DNA of 64,000 nucleotides, taken from positions 434,417 through 498,416 of the forward strand of contig NZ_BMOU01000002.1 in assembly GCF_014647235.1 (NCBI RefSeq), written 5' to 3'. The notes beneath the pieces were generated by a model. The model saw nothing but the letters and a program-made list of their open reading frames with translations. It made no database searches and had not been told where the DNA came from. Positions 16,122-23,893 of the stretch are shown in pieces. A program made the position numbers and the translations under genes. Position 1 is the first letter of the stretch, and every line of letters starts with the position of its first letter. Origin of the DNA: Haloarcula pellucida (GTDB lineage: Archaea; Halobacteriota; Halobacteria; Halobacteriales; Haloarculaceae).

Positions 16122-18749
16122 TTACGCCACAGTCCCTGTCATCTTGTCCATTATTTCATCGACGGATTGGTGTATAGCATAGTACTTCCCTTCCTCATCT
16201 ATCCAAGCCAGACCAGTGAGTGCTGCAGATGAAAGCACAGCCTCAATGTCTTGATCGCGAATATCCTCCTCAACGACAGCTTCACGACTGTATATTTGGC
16301 CCACTCTGGCTTTCGTATCTCTTCCGTTATGTTTTCCCTGTTGTTCTTTAGCTGCTTCTAGAATTGTCCTGACCATTTTTTCACTTCTGGGCATCTGTTC
16401 CCACCATGCGTCAGCTAGCTCAGGAAGGTCCTCAATCGATAGCACTGGTCTGCCATCTTCTGCTCTTTCTGTGAATAACTCCTCATATTCCTCTTCATCC
16501 ACTTCCTTCTTAATGCATATTTGTGGGTTTTCTTCCTCAGGAGATCTCATTTCGAAGATGTTCTTGAGCTGGGTATAGTCATATGGGTTCTTTTGATGGT
16601 TACTCAGCATTGCTGATATCGTTTCAATAGTCATAATAGAGATATCCTCATGCTGATTCACCTGATTCAAGAGACTACTGTCTTCATCCTCTGCTTGGCC
16701 TCTGAGCTGGAAAATCTCTTTTGAGGAGATAACAACTGAAATCTGACAGTTGTGCTCGTCGGCGTGTTCTTTCATGGTGCCGATACTAGCTTCTTTATGA
16801 TCGGTAGATTGCTTATCACCTCCTTTAGCCTCAACTGCGATCCGGAAATTCTCTCCCGGGCGAGAAATATCAATTACTGCGTCTGGGTTATCTGAAGCAC
16901 CATAATGAGTCACATCCAAGCCTAAATTAATGAACGAGTCTACAACGGCCCGCTCAAATGGGTCCGAACCATCTGTGACGGTCGTCTCTAACTTCTCAGT
17001 GTGGTATTGTGATGGGGTTTGGAGTAACTTTGCTGCAGACCGTGTGGCATTTTCTACAATCTCTGCACTTCCATCAATTAAGTGAGAGCTGACCCCATTA
17101 TGTCGGAGATATCCTATTGATAATAATTGACCAGCAAGTGCTTCACCAACTACTTCGCGCGAAGTCTCTGGGAATGACTTTTCATCCAATGCGGTTAGAA
17201 ATGAATGCGCTTTGTTGATTTGTATTGCATGTGATTCGCCATCGTATCTAGCTAGACGATCTTTGTCGAACTGTTTGAATTCAACATCGACGTCTTCCCA
17301 GCCCTCTGCGGGGAAATCTACACCTTCCTCATCGACCAACCCTTGTAGGGCCTCAGGAGTCTTATGCGGCGATAAAGTGCTCAAACGTTGAAAAAACGTA
17401 CCTGGGTCAACCTCCTCAGATTCCAGCTTTCTTCTAGCATCGGAACGAAGATAATTGAAAATGCTGTCAAGCACCTCTCTGACTATCCTTGCTTCAATTT
17501 GGGACTCATCTATGGAGTCTCGCTGAAGCAAAATTGCATCATCCAGCTCTGGTATTTCAATCTCCGCTATGAAACTGGACCAATATTTATATGATTTTTG
17601 AGGCGTGTCAAAGAGAGGTTCACCCCTGTTCACCAGTTTCCCCCTCACACGAATACGGTAACCGTGGTCCTGAACATCTCTCTTTTCACGCTTTGGAGAT
17701 GTTAATGATTCGCTATATATTCTCGCTTCACCAGATATTGGACCCAAATCTGGGATTTCTAAACCAACACGGTCGTCCTGGTCTGTTTCATATCCATCAA
17801 TCTTAGTGTTTTCACACCTAAACTCACTATCTGGTACATCCTCTTCTGACTCATAATCGCCAATCTCAGCACGTGCTTCTCTTAGATCAGATTCCAGATG
17901 TGCTTTGAAATCGTCATCCTGGCCGATTTTCAGCGAACTTAGAACTTCGTAGTCTAGAGATCTCTGTTCAATCTTCTGGTCGTTAAGATAGACTTCGAAA
18001 TCAGTATTTAGAGGAATTGCCGTTCGGATCATACGGCGGAGGTATTGCGATTTTAGCCCCTCTTCCACAATCTGTGGCTTGATATCATCAACGACTGCTA
18101 ACGTCCACTCTTCCCAGTTGTCCCCTTCTTGTTCCCAAGGAATTACTAGTCCAGATTGTTCGAAATGATGTTCTAAGTGGTCTTTGGCCTCTTCTTCGTC
18201 CATTCCGAATATTTCACATTTTGGTGGACTATTGAGATTTCTACCCTCAATATCTTCTTTTGCCACAGTGACCGCTCTCGTTCTGTCATCTTTACTAGCA
18301 ATATGAGTTAGTTTGTTTCCAACTGCAAATGCAGCAAGCTTTCCAATGCCAAACTTGCCAATCTGTTGTCGGCCATTATCTACTCTATCTTCGTCCGGAT
18401 TCTCATCAAGTTCCTTTTTTGGACTATCCGCAATATCCCACATCCGATCAAGTTCTTCTTCATCCATCGAATTGCCATTATCTAATACGTAAATCACTCC
18501 CTCTTGATCACCCTGTTCTGGGGTAACAACGTAACACTCCCTCGCACCGGCATCATAGCTGTTACACACTAATTCCTCGACGGCACGTCTTGGGTTTCTA
18601 TACAACTGCGATGAGACTTGATCGAGCAGGTCGAAATTGACCTCTATATTGCTTTGCCGATCAAGTTTACTGTCTTCTTTGAAAGAGGAGAGTTCTTCAA
18701 GCGATGACTCCATTTCAGGGGCATCATCAGAGGATCCACTTTGAGACAT
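16122..18749 (-). CDS. GHKL (MORC/Hsp90-like) ATPase fused to a PD-(D/E)XK nuclease domain
   Basis: An 875-aa protein. The N-terminal ATPase has the three GHKL motifs: N box E59-x3-N63-x2-D66-A67, G1 D90-x-G92-x2-M95 and G2 G131-K-F-G-I-G136. An S5-like and middle region follows to about 590. At about 598-680 a nuclease core appears: P622-D623 and E640-A-K642, with flanking strands. The C-terminal 200 residues are helical with a late wHTH-like stretch. GHKL ATPases linked to R-M genes are known as prokaryotic MORC/MutL relatives, and this one sits convergent to the endonuclease gene. The DNA is strikingly AT-rich, suggesting transfer from a different source. It may be an ATP-gated DNA clamp with its own nuclease. 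Confidence 0.85.
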   Translation of the reverse strand: MSQSGSSDDAPEMESSLEELSSFKEDSKLDRQSNIEVNFDLLDQVSSQLYRNPRRAVEELVCNSYDAGARECYVVTPEQGDQEGVIYVLDNGNSMDEEELDRMWDIADSPKKELDENPDEDRVDNGRQQIGKFGIGKLAAFAVGNKLTHIASKDDRTRAVTVAKEDIEGRNLNSPPKCEIFGMDEEEAKDHLEHHFEQSGLVIPWEQEGDNWEEWTLAVVDDIKPQIVEEGLKSQYLRRMIRTAIPLNTDFEVYLNDQKIEQRSLDYEVLSSLKIGQDDDFKAHLESDLREARAEIGDYESEEDVPDSEFRCENTKIDGYETDQDDRVGLEIPDLGPISGEARIYSESLTSPKREKRDVQDHGYRIRVRGKLVNRGEPLFDTPQKSYKYWSSFIAEIEIPELDDAILLQRDSIDESQIEARIVREVLDSIFNYLRSDARRKLESEEVDPGTFFQRLSTLSPHKTPEALQGLVDEEGVDFPAEGWEDVDVEFKQFDKDRLARYDGESHAIQINKAHSFLTALDEKSFPETSREVVGEALAGQLLSIGYLRHNGVSSHLIDGSAEIVENATRSAAKLLQTPSQYHTEKLETTVTDGSDPFERAVVDSFINLGLDVTHYGASDNPDAVIDISRPGENFRIAVEAKGGDKQSTDHKEASIGTMKEHADEHNCQISVVISSKEIFQLRGQAEDEDSSLLNQVNQHEDISIMTIETISAMLSNHQKNPYDYTQLKNIFEMRSPEEENPQICIKKEVDEEEYEELFTERAEDGRPVLSIEDLPELADAWWEQMPRSEKMVRTILEAAKEQQGKHNGRDTKARVGQIYSREAVVEEDIRDQDIEAVLSSAALTGLAWIDEEGKYYAIHQSVDEIMDKMTGTVA

Positions 18750-18829
18750 GTCGGGATATACTAAAGTCCGATAAATAGAGTTTATGCACGACTATTGGGC
18801 AAAGTTGCAGTGCTTGAGTTTTTTAACTG

Positions 18830-19123
18830 CTAACTATTCAGAACCTCCCTCGCACTTGGCCGTGGCTGCTTACTCGCGTCTAACCGACCTTCCAGATACC
18901 GAAGGCCGAAACCGGTGATGTCGTAGTTCTCGAAGCGGGGCGTCAGCGGCTCGATCATCTGTGCATACGTGAGCATCCGGCAGCGCTCACGCACCCGGCC
19001 CACAGACGCCCACAGCGACACTTTCCGGGCGATGTAGGCTGGCGACGACCAGCCTTCGGCCTGGAGTATTTCGAGTATCCGTTCGTCCAGCGGGACCATC
19101 CATTCCGCAGGGGTTCGTGACAT
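18830..19123 (-). CDS. PhiH1-repressor-type winged-helix regulator (second copy)
   Basis: A 97-aa protein starting MSRTPAEWMVPLDERILEIL, the characteristic opening of the haloarchaeal phage PhiH1 repressor family, followed by SPAYIARKV as the recognition-helix region and a C-terminal tail. It lies 17 nt downstream of a paralogue, in the same leftward unit. Two adjacent repressors may bind different operators or form a switch controlling lysogeny. Confidence 0.78.
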   Translation of the reverse strand: MSRTPAEWMVPLDERILEILQAEGWSSPAYIARKVSLWASVGRVRERCRMLTYAQMIEPLTPRFENYDITGFGLRYLEGRLDASKQPRPSAREVLNS

Positions 19124-19140
19124 GATTCAGGGCAACGTCG

Positions 19141-19467
19141 TCAGCTATTGATTCCGGGACCGTCGGGAGTGTCGGCGCCGTTCTCTCCATTGGAGGAACC
19201 ACCTCCGTTGATATATCGCTCTTTTCCGGCATCATACTCGCCGTCAAGATACGCCTCCCCCTCGTCCGTGATGATGTAGACACCATTCGCCAAAGGCTGG
19301 AGGAGATCATGGTCGGCGAGTTTCTTCAGCCTACGAGATATCGATGACTTCGAGATGCGAATCTCGTCACGGTCTTCAAGTTCTTTCGGCGAGCCATTGC
19401 CTTCCTCGCGGATGATTTCGAGAATCCGGTCATCCCAGATTGTCATCCACGAGCCAGATTGTCTCAT
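19141..19467 (-). CDS. PhiH1-repressor-type winged-helix regulator (first copy)
   Basis: A 108-aa protein starting MRQSGSWMTIWDDRILEII, with a winged helix (GSPKELEDRDEIRISKSSISRRLKKLADHDLL is its core region, broken here into helix 2, helix 3 and wing) and a Gly/Asn-rich C-terminal tail. It is divergent from the PadR-like gene of the integration cassette, so the 111-bp spacer with a palindrome over the TATA box is a natural target. Lysogeny control is inferred from family and position. Confidence 0.8.
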   Translation of the reverse strand: MRQSGSWMTIWDDRILEIIREEGNGSPKELEDRDEIRISKSSISRRLKKLADHDLLQPLANGVYIITDEGEAYLDGEYDAGKERYINGGGSSNGENGADTPDGPGINS

Positions 19468-19546
19468 CAGTTCCTCGTACGGGACAGAATGTTGTTTGTG
19501 CTGGTGATGTTCCGACTAAACCACATTGTACCGAACATAGAACAGC

Positions 19547-19562
19547 GTTGCATTTATGCAAC
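19547..19562. promoter_or_regulatory. Perfect 16-bp palindrome over a TATA-like box (candidate operator)
   Basis: GTTGCATTTATGCAAC reads as GTTGCAT, TT, ATGCAAC. The internal TTTAT lies about 24 nt before the ATG at 19579, so it doubles as the promoter of a leaderless transcript for the integration cassette. A repressor dimer bound here would block the transcription machinery. Confidence 0.65.
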
Positions 19563-19578
19563 ATGCCGTTATTGGTAG

Positions 19579-20181
19579 ATGTGCGAAGCTTCCGACTCGG
19601 TTGATGATGACTCTCCTCGGTTCGTGACGAAGGGCGGTGCGCCAACACCGCCCAGAAGGTGGCTTCGCACCCTGCGAAGCATGAGCGAAACCACTAGTAC
19701 GGGGAATGAGCCCCGCACGGGAACCGAGGAATCGCTATCGAATAGTTCTGACGACGGAAGTTGCGCGACCTGCGACGCGGACGCCGACGGCATCGACGCG
19801 CGTGACCGCCTGCCGACCTGCAAGGACTGTGCGAGTCTGCAGGCAGACGGTGGATTGCTGGATAAACCGGGGTCCTCCTTCGGTGACGAGGTTGAAGTCC
19901 GTCTCGCGGACCTGAGTGCCTTCCAGCGTGACATACTCTGGATTCTCCACCACGATGGCGCACTGCATGGTCTCGGCATCAAGAGCGCGCTACAGGAGTA
20001 CTACCGCGAAGAGGTCAACCACGGTCGACTGTACCCGAACCTCGACGACCTGTGTGAGATGGATCTGTTGGAGAAGGGCACGCGCGACCAGCGAACCAAC
20101 GAATACGAACTGACCGACGACGCGGAGTACCTGCTCGAAGTCCGCCGCTCGTTCACCGATTCCGGGGAGGTGCTACACTGA
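19579..20181 (+). CDS. Zinc-finger plus PadR-like winged-helix protein (integration accessory candidate)
   Basis: A 200-aa protein. A CxxC pair (CATC, near 62-65) and a second (CKDC, near 81-84) form a probable zinc knuckle, followed by a PadR-type domain (LSAFQRDILWILHH, then GRLYPNLDDLCEMDLLEKG and a wing). The start at 19579 suits the promoter spacing; an in-frame ATG at 19681 is an alternative, and the 102 nt between contain two hairpins (19632-19653, 19662-19680). It is followed by a 40-aa gene and the integrase, a three-gene set like that needed for SNJ2 integration. Confidence 0.7.
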   Translation: MCEASDSVDDDSPRFVTKGGAPTPPRRWLRTLRSMSETTSTGNEPRTGTEESLSNSSDDGSCATCDADADGIDARDRLPTCKDCASLQADGGLLDKPGSSFGDEVEVRLADLSAFQRDILWILHHDGALHGLGIKSALQEYYREEVNHGRLYPNLDDLCEMDLLEKGTRDQRTNEYELTDDAEYLLEVRRSFTDSGEVLH

Positions 20182-20241
20182 GAATGTGGTTTTTCGAAAT
20201 ACTACACGGGGGTAACTCACCGACTGTGGGGGTGAGAAAGC

Positions 20242-20364
20242 GTGAGTGACCGCGTAATCGAGTCTGTGGCCACCTGTGAGGCAGATGGATGCGAGCGCGA
20301 CGCGTACCCCGGCTGGTCGCGTTGTTTGGGCTGTGGGCGGCGACACCGACGGAGAGAAGCATGA
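20242..20364 (+). CDS. 40-aa zinc-knuckle protein coupled to the integrase
   Basis: A tiny GTG-started frame with C12-x4-C17-x10-C28-x2-C31 and a very basic C terminus (RRHRRREA). Its stop overlaps the integrase ATG (ATGA at 20361-20364), strong evidence for translation and coupling. In provirus SNJ2 two small proteins co-transcribed with the integrase are required for integration; this is a good positional match for one of them. Confidence 0.65.
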   Translation: MSDRVIESVATCEADGCERDAYPGWSRCLGCGRRHRRREA

Positions 20365-21413
20365 GCGACGACCTCGACCCGATCACGCCCGAGGCCGCGC
20401 TGGACTACTACCTCGACACGCGCCGGTACGACCTCGCCGACGAGACGTACAAGAGCCACCGCTACCGGCTACAGTCGTTCGTCCGGTGGCTGACCAGCGA
20501 GGAGTACGGCGACGGCGAGATCGTGAACATGAACGACGTGGACCTGCGGACGGTCCACGCCTATCGGGTGTTCAAGCGCGAGGAGAACTTCCCCGACGAC
20601 GACCCCTGTAACGCCGTCTCGATGTCGGGGCAGGTCTCGACGATGCGGAAGTTCTTCGAGCATCTTTCAGACATCAAGGGCGTTCCCTCGGACTTCCACG
20701 AGCGGATTCGACTGCCGAAGATACAGCACGGTGAGGGCGTCGACGAGCGCCTGCTGGACGCCGAGCGCGCGAGCGCGATACTCGACCACCTGCATCGCTG
20801 GGAGTACGCGACGCCGCAACACATCTCCTTCCTCATCTTCTGGCGGACCTCCTGCCGACTCGGTGGGCTACAGGCCCTCGACGTGCAGGACTTCGACCGC
20901 GAGGAGGGCGCGCTGGAGTTCCGCCACCGACCCGAGGAGGGAACGCCGCTGAAGAACGACAAGGGCGGCGAGCGTGACGTGTCCCTGAAACCCCGTGTCG
21001 CCGACGTGATCGAGGACTTTCTGGAGAGCCCACACCGCGAAGATGTGACCGACGAGTACGGGCGTGAGCCGCTCATCACCTGCCGCGAGGGTCGGCCGTC
21101 GAAGGGCACCATCCGAAACTGGGTGTACTTCTGGACCCAACCCTGCCAGATCGGCGAGGAGTGTCCTGAAGGCCGGGACCCCGACGAATGTGAGGCCACT
21201 GAGCGAGACCTGCTCGCTAAGTGTCCAGTGAACTTCTCCCCGCACCCGATTCGAGCGGGCAGTATCACGGCCCACCGTGACGCCGGGACGCCCCGCGAGG
21301 TCGTCAGCGACCGGGGCGACGTGAGCGAGAAGATTCTGGAGAAGCACTACGACCAGGCGTCGAAGCGCCAGCGAATGCGACGCCGGCGAGAACACATTCC
21401 AGATAACCTATGA
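20361..21413 (+). CDS. Tyrosine integrase, SNJ2-type
   Basis: A 350-aa site-specific recombinase. An N-terminal SAM-like core-binding domain (ALDYYLDTRRYDLADETYK) precedes the catalytic domain. Catalytic residues are R166 (TSCRLGG), H295-x2-R298 (HPIRAG) and the nucleophile Y330 (KHYDQAS). Between the Arg and the H-x-x-R box lies a Cys-rich insert (C-Q-I-G-E-E-C, then C and C again), likely a structural zinc site. The ATG at 20361 is chosen for its 4-nt overlap with the upstream gene. It ends 68 nt before attR, as expected for an integrase that recombined the tRNA-Ile 3' end. Confidence 0.92.
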   Translation: MSDDLDPITPEAALDYYLDTRRYDLADETYKSHRYRLQSFVRWLTSEEYGDGEIVNMNDVDLRTVHAYRVFKREENFPDDDPCNAVSMSGQVSTMRKFFEHLSDIKGVPSDFHERIRLPKIQHGEGVDERLLDAERASAILDHLHRWEYATPQHISFLIFWRTSCRLGGLQALDVQDFDREEGALEFRHRPEEGTPLKNDKGGERDVSLKPRVADVIEDFLESPHREDVTDEYGREPLITCREGRPSKGTIRNWVYFWTQPCQIGEECPEGRDPDECEATERDLLAKCPVNFSPHPIRAGSITAHRDAGTPREVVSDRGDVSEKILEKHYDQASKRQRMRRRREHIPDNL

Positions 21414-21481
21414 TAACAATGAGATACGCAAGCAAGCGGTTCGGTCTGCTAGGTACGCAAGTTGGTAGGAATCCGCCGACC

Positions 21482-21494
21482 CCGAGTTGGCCCA
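21482..21494 (+). repeat. attR core (13-bp direct repeat)
   Basis: An exact copy of the tRNA-Ile 3'-end core at 2545-2557. The rest of the tRNA is absent here, so this marks the right junction with the original chromosome. Confidence 0.9.
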
Positions 21495-21931
21495 CTCCCA
21501 CTCCGGGTGGCTTCCAGCTATCCGGAATCTGGGGGCAAAACTCCCCAGCCATATCATTTCAACCCTTTCAGAAGAGACCTATAGGGGTCGCTCTGCACAA
21601 TTCGTACGGGTTCCGTGCGGACCCCGAAGCCGACCGCCGAGTAGCGCTGGCCAGTCCACGACGCGGTGGGGTCGCAGTCCCAGCGAACCGAGTCTCGAAA
21701 TCGCACACACACAGATCGATGGGGGTGTGTGCAAAACGGCTCGTCTTAACGGCCAGTAGACGACGCCGGTTTACTCGACAGACACCCGAGATAGCGGTTT
21801 ACTTCGAGGAGAAAGTACGATGAACAGCCGGGGTATCGGCGGCGAAAACGGCGCGTTTAGACAGGTGGTAAGTCGGGTGTTTCACGTGAAGGGTCACAGG
21901 TGTCTAAGAGGGCGCGACGACACCTACGTCT
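21495..21931. other. Gene-free stretch after the provirus
   Basis: No frame here looks coding. It contains the attR-flank hairpin (21529-21548) and another with stem GCACACAC/GTGTGTGC (21703-21710, 21725-21732). AT-poor spacer follows, with a likely promoter for the lipoprotein gene near its end. It may hold a small RNA or be decayed earlier insertion DNA; nothing decides between these. Confidence 0.5.
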
Positions 21932-22651
21932 ATGAGCGAGGAGACGAATCACACCCGGAGGAGAGCCCTCCAATCAATCTGTAGCGTCGCCATCGTCGGT
22001 CTCGCTGGCTGTACGTCTGGCTCCTCGGAGTCGGCACAGCAGCCGGCCCAGACCGCGACGGAGACTTCGAGCAACACCGCCACGCCGGAACGCACGGCTA
22101 CCGAAGCGCCCGAATCGGCCCAGTTCGTCGAGAACCCGGAGGAGATTCACCCGGCACTGGTCGAGGCGACGTCAGTCCCTTCGGACGAAGTCCTGATCGG
22201 CTTTCGCCTCGAGGACTCGTCGCTTCCGTTCACGACCGAGGTGTATCACGCCCCGGACGACGCCGAGATCCAGGCCACGAAGACTTACGACACACAGGAG
22301 CTATCTCAGGTGGGACTGGTACCCGATCCACCACGGGCCCTCGACACCGTCGAGACCGACCGGGAGGACGTCCACTACGGGACGACGACCATCGGTGAGC
22401 CACTGACGGTTACCCTCGTCGCGCGCCACGACGGCGACACCTTCGACTGGAGCGCCTGGTCGCGCACCGGCTACCCGCACGACGGCCACGACGAGGCGAA
22501 CCCCGCGCTGAAAGTCGATTGTTACTGCGGCGGTATGATCTACACCGCCCCGGGTGGTGGTACGTGGGCACGGGTGATCCAGGTGACGCCGACCGAGCGC
22601 GTCGACCCCGGTACGACTATCGCGCTCAACTGGACTTCGAGCCGGGCCTGA
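21932..22651 (+). CDS. Tat-exported lipoprotein of unknown function
   Basis: A 239-aa protein with a twin-arginine signal (TRRRALQSICSVAIVGLAGC) carrying the haloarchaeal lipobox L-A-G-C, then a Thr/Ala/Ser-rich linker. The mature domain is beta-rich with a CYCGG motif and conserved aromatic residues, perhaps a metal or sugar binding module. It is the first gene right of the provirus and looks like ordinary host DNA. No family recognised. Confidence 0.8.
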   Translation: MSEETNHTRRRALQSICSVAIVGLAGCTSGSSESAQQPAQTATETSSNTATPERTATEAPESAQFVENPEEIHPALVEATSVPSDEVLIGFRLEDSSLPFTTEVYHAPDDAEIQATKTYDTQELSQVGLVPDPPRALDTVETDREDVHYGTTTIGEPLTVTLVARHDGDTFDWSAWSRTGYPHDGHDEANPALKVDCYCGGMIYTAPGGGTWARVIQVTPTERVDPGTTIALNWTSSRA

Positions 22652-22998
22652 ACCTACCAGCCGGAGACGCGTAGGAACACGCCCGTTGTATGCAACAGCG
22701 CAGCGTGGTCCGTGTCCCGCTATCGACGCCACGTTCTTTCACCCGTGCCGGGAAGTCCCATTCAACCGCTTCTCAGTGATGTAGATGCAGCAAGCGAGGC
22801 ATTGATTGTGGGGGCGGTTGAGAGAAGACGTAGCCCTATCACGGTTCGTCGGCGAGGCGGCGCAGTCACTCGCCGTCGTCGGCCGTCGCGAGCGACCACG
22901 ACCGACTGGTCACTGTCCGTATAGCTAGCTGACACCGTCTGAAGTCGATCTGAACTGTCATAAGTTATTTACACGCATGCGAAGATTGCTATCATGAC
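22652..22998. other. Gene-free stretch with an imperfect inverted repeat
   Basis: No convincing coding frame. TCAACCGC (about 22763-22770) and GCGGTTGA (about 22814-22821) form an inverted repeat around a less GC-rich core, as in a small decayed insertion remnant, but no transposase piece can be read. The right end, with AAGTTATTTACAC near 22962-22974, is a probable promoter for the next gene. Confidence 0.4.
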
Positions 22999-23802
22999 AT
23001 GATAGAAGACAGCATCAAGTACCAGACGCAGGGTGACAGTTGGCTAAAGCGGATTCTCATCGGTGGGTTGTTACTTTTCCCGGGAGTCTTCCTCATCATC
23101 CCGCTGTTCACGTTCAACGGCTACATGCTCGAAGTGATGCGCAGGGTCATGGGCGGCGACACGCTGAATCCGCCGGAGTGGGGTGACGCCGACCTCGCTG
23201 ACCTGACAGTCGACGGCCTCAAACACGCGGTCATCGTGCTGGCGTACACGCTGGTCGTCCTTCTCGTCGCTGGCATTCCGTTCTTCGGGCTGGTTCTGGC
23301 CGGTGTAGGAGCGGACGTCGGTGGGTTGTCGGTTCTGGGCTTCCTCATCGGTGGCCTCGTATACCTCGTCGGCGCACTGGCGCTTGCAGTGGTCCTCCCA
23401 GTCGCGACGGGTAACTTCGTCCGGGTCGACAGCATCTCGGCCGCGTTCGACCTCGACGTCCTGCGAACGCTCGTCACCAACGGGACGATGCTGAAGGCCG
23501 TCGTCTTTGGCTTCGTGGTCAACGTCCTCATGCAGGTGGTCAGTAGCATCCTCGGCATCACCGTCGTCGGTTACCTCGCGGTGCCGTTCCTCGTGTTCGC
23601 CGGGCAATCGGCCATCTTCTACATCTGGGCCGAAGGGTTCAGCGACGCCTACGAAGCGGAGTACGGCGAACCGCCGCTCGCGGGTGTGGGTGGTACGACC
23701 ACGCCGACGGCCGCGACCGACGAGACGTGGGGCACGGACACCGACACGACCGTCGAGGACGGCGGGTTCGACGACGACGACCGTACCGACGACCGGTTCT
23801 GA
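22999..23802 (+). CDS. DUF4013 membrane protein
   Basis: A 267-aa protein with about six hydrophobic segments between residues 18 and 205. The opening (SIKYQTQGDSWLKRILIGGLL, first segment, then FNGYMLEVMRRV and GDTLNPPEW) is characteristic of DUF4013. The C-terminal 45 residues are an acidic Asp/Thr-rich cytoplasmic tail typical of haloarchaeal versions. The role of the family is unknown. Confidence 0.88.
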   Translation: MIEDSIKYQTQGDSWLKRILIGGLLLFPGVFLIIPLFTFNGYMLEVMRRVMGGDTLNPPEWGDADLADLTVDGLKHAVIVLAYTLVVLLVAGIPFFGLVLAGVGADVGGLSVLGFLIGGLVYLVGALALAVVLPVATGNFVRVDSISAAFDLDVLRTLVTNGTMLKAVVFGFVVNVLMQVVSSILGITVVGYLAVPFLVFAGQSAIFYIWAEGFSDAYEAEYGEPPLAGVGGTTTPTAATDETWGTDTDTTVEDGGFDDDDRTDDRF

Positions 23803-23893
23803 GTGGCCTCGGAGACCGGATTCGGCGGGGATACCGGCCGTAGCGGGCCTGAAAAACCCGCCAAATCTGGGGTGTGTGGTTTTCGGTCCCCCG

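Larger units (their letters stand above)
2545..21494. mobile_element. Integrated betapleolipovirus-like provirus in tRNA-Ile
   Basis: The element is bounded by 13-bp direct repeats at 2545-2557 (tRNA 3' end) and 21482-21494, so one unit is 18,937 bp. The integrase gene abuts the right repeat. Inside are a replication operon, a virion-protein module ordered as in pleolipoviruses (4-TM protein, spike-like protein with signal peptide and C-terminal anchor, two membrane proteins, P-loop ATPase) and PhiH1-type repressors. All these backbone reading frames are intact, so it may still be functional. AT-rich patches at about 5450-6330, 12690-13440 and 16050-18830 look like later insertions. Membership of the betapleolipovirus group is inferred from gene order and integrase type. 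Confidence 0.85.

Noticed and set aside
21653..21700. Possible tRNA-like fold after the provirus
   Set aside because: No consistent cloverleaf: the anticodon arm and a second paired arm cannot be drawn.
22652..22998. Small insertion-sequence remnant
   Set aside because: An 8-bp inverted repeat alone is too weak and no transposase fragment can be read.
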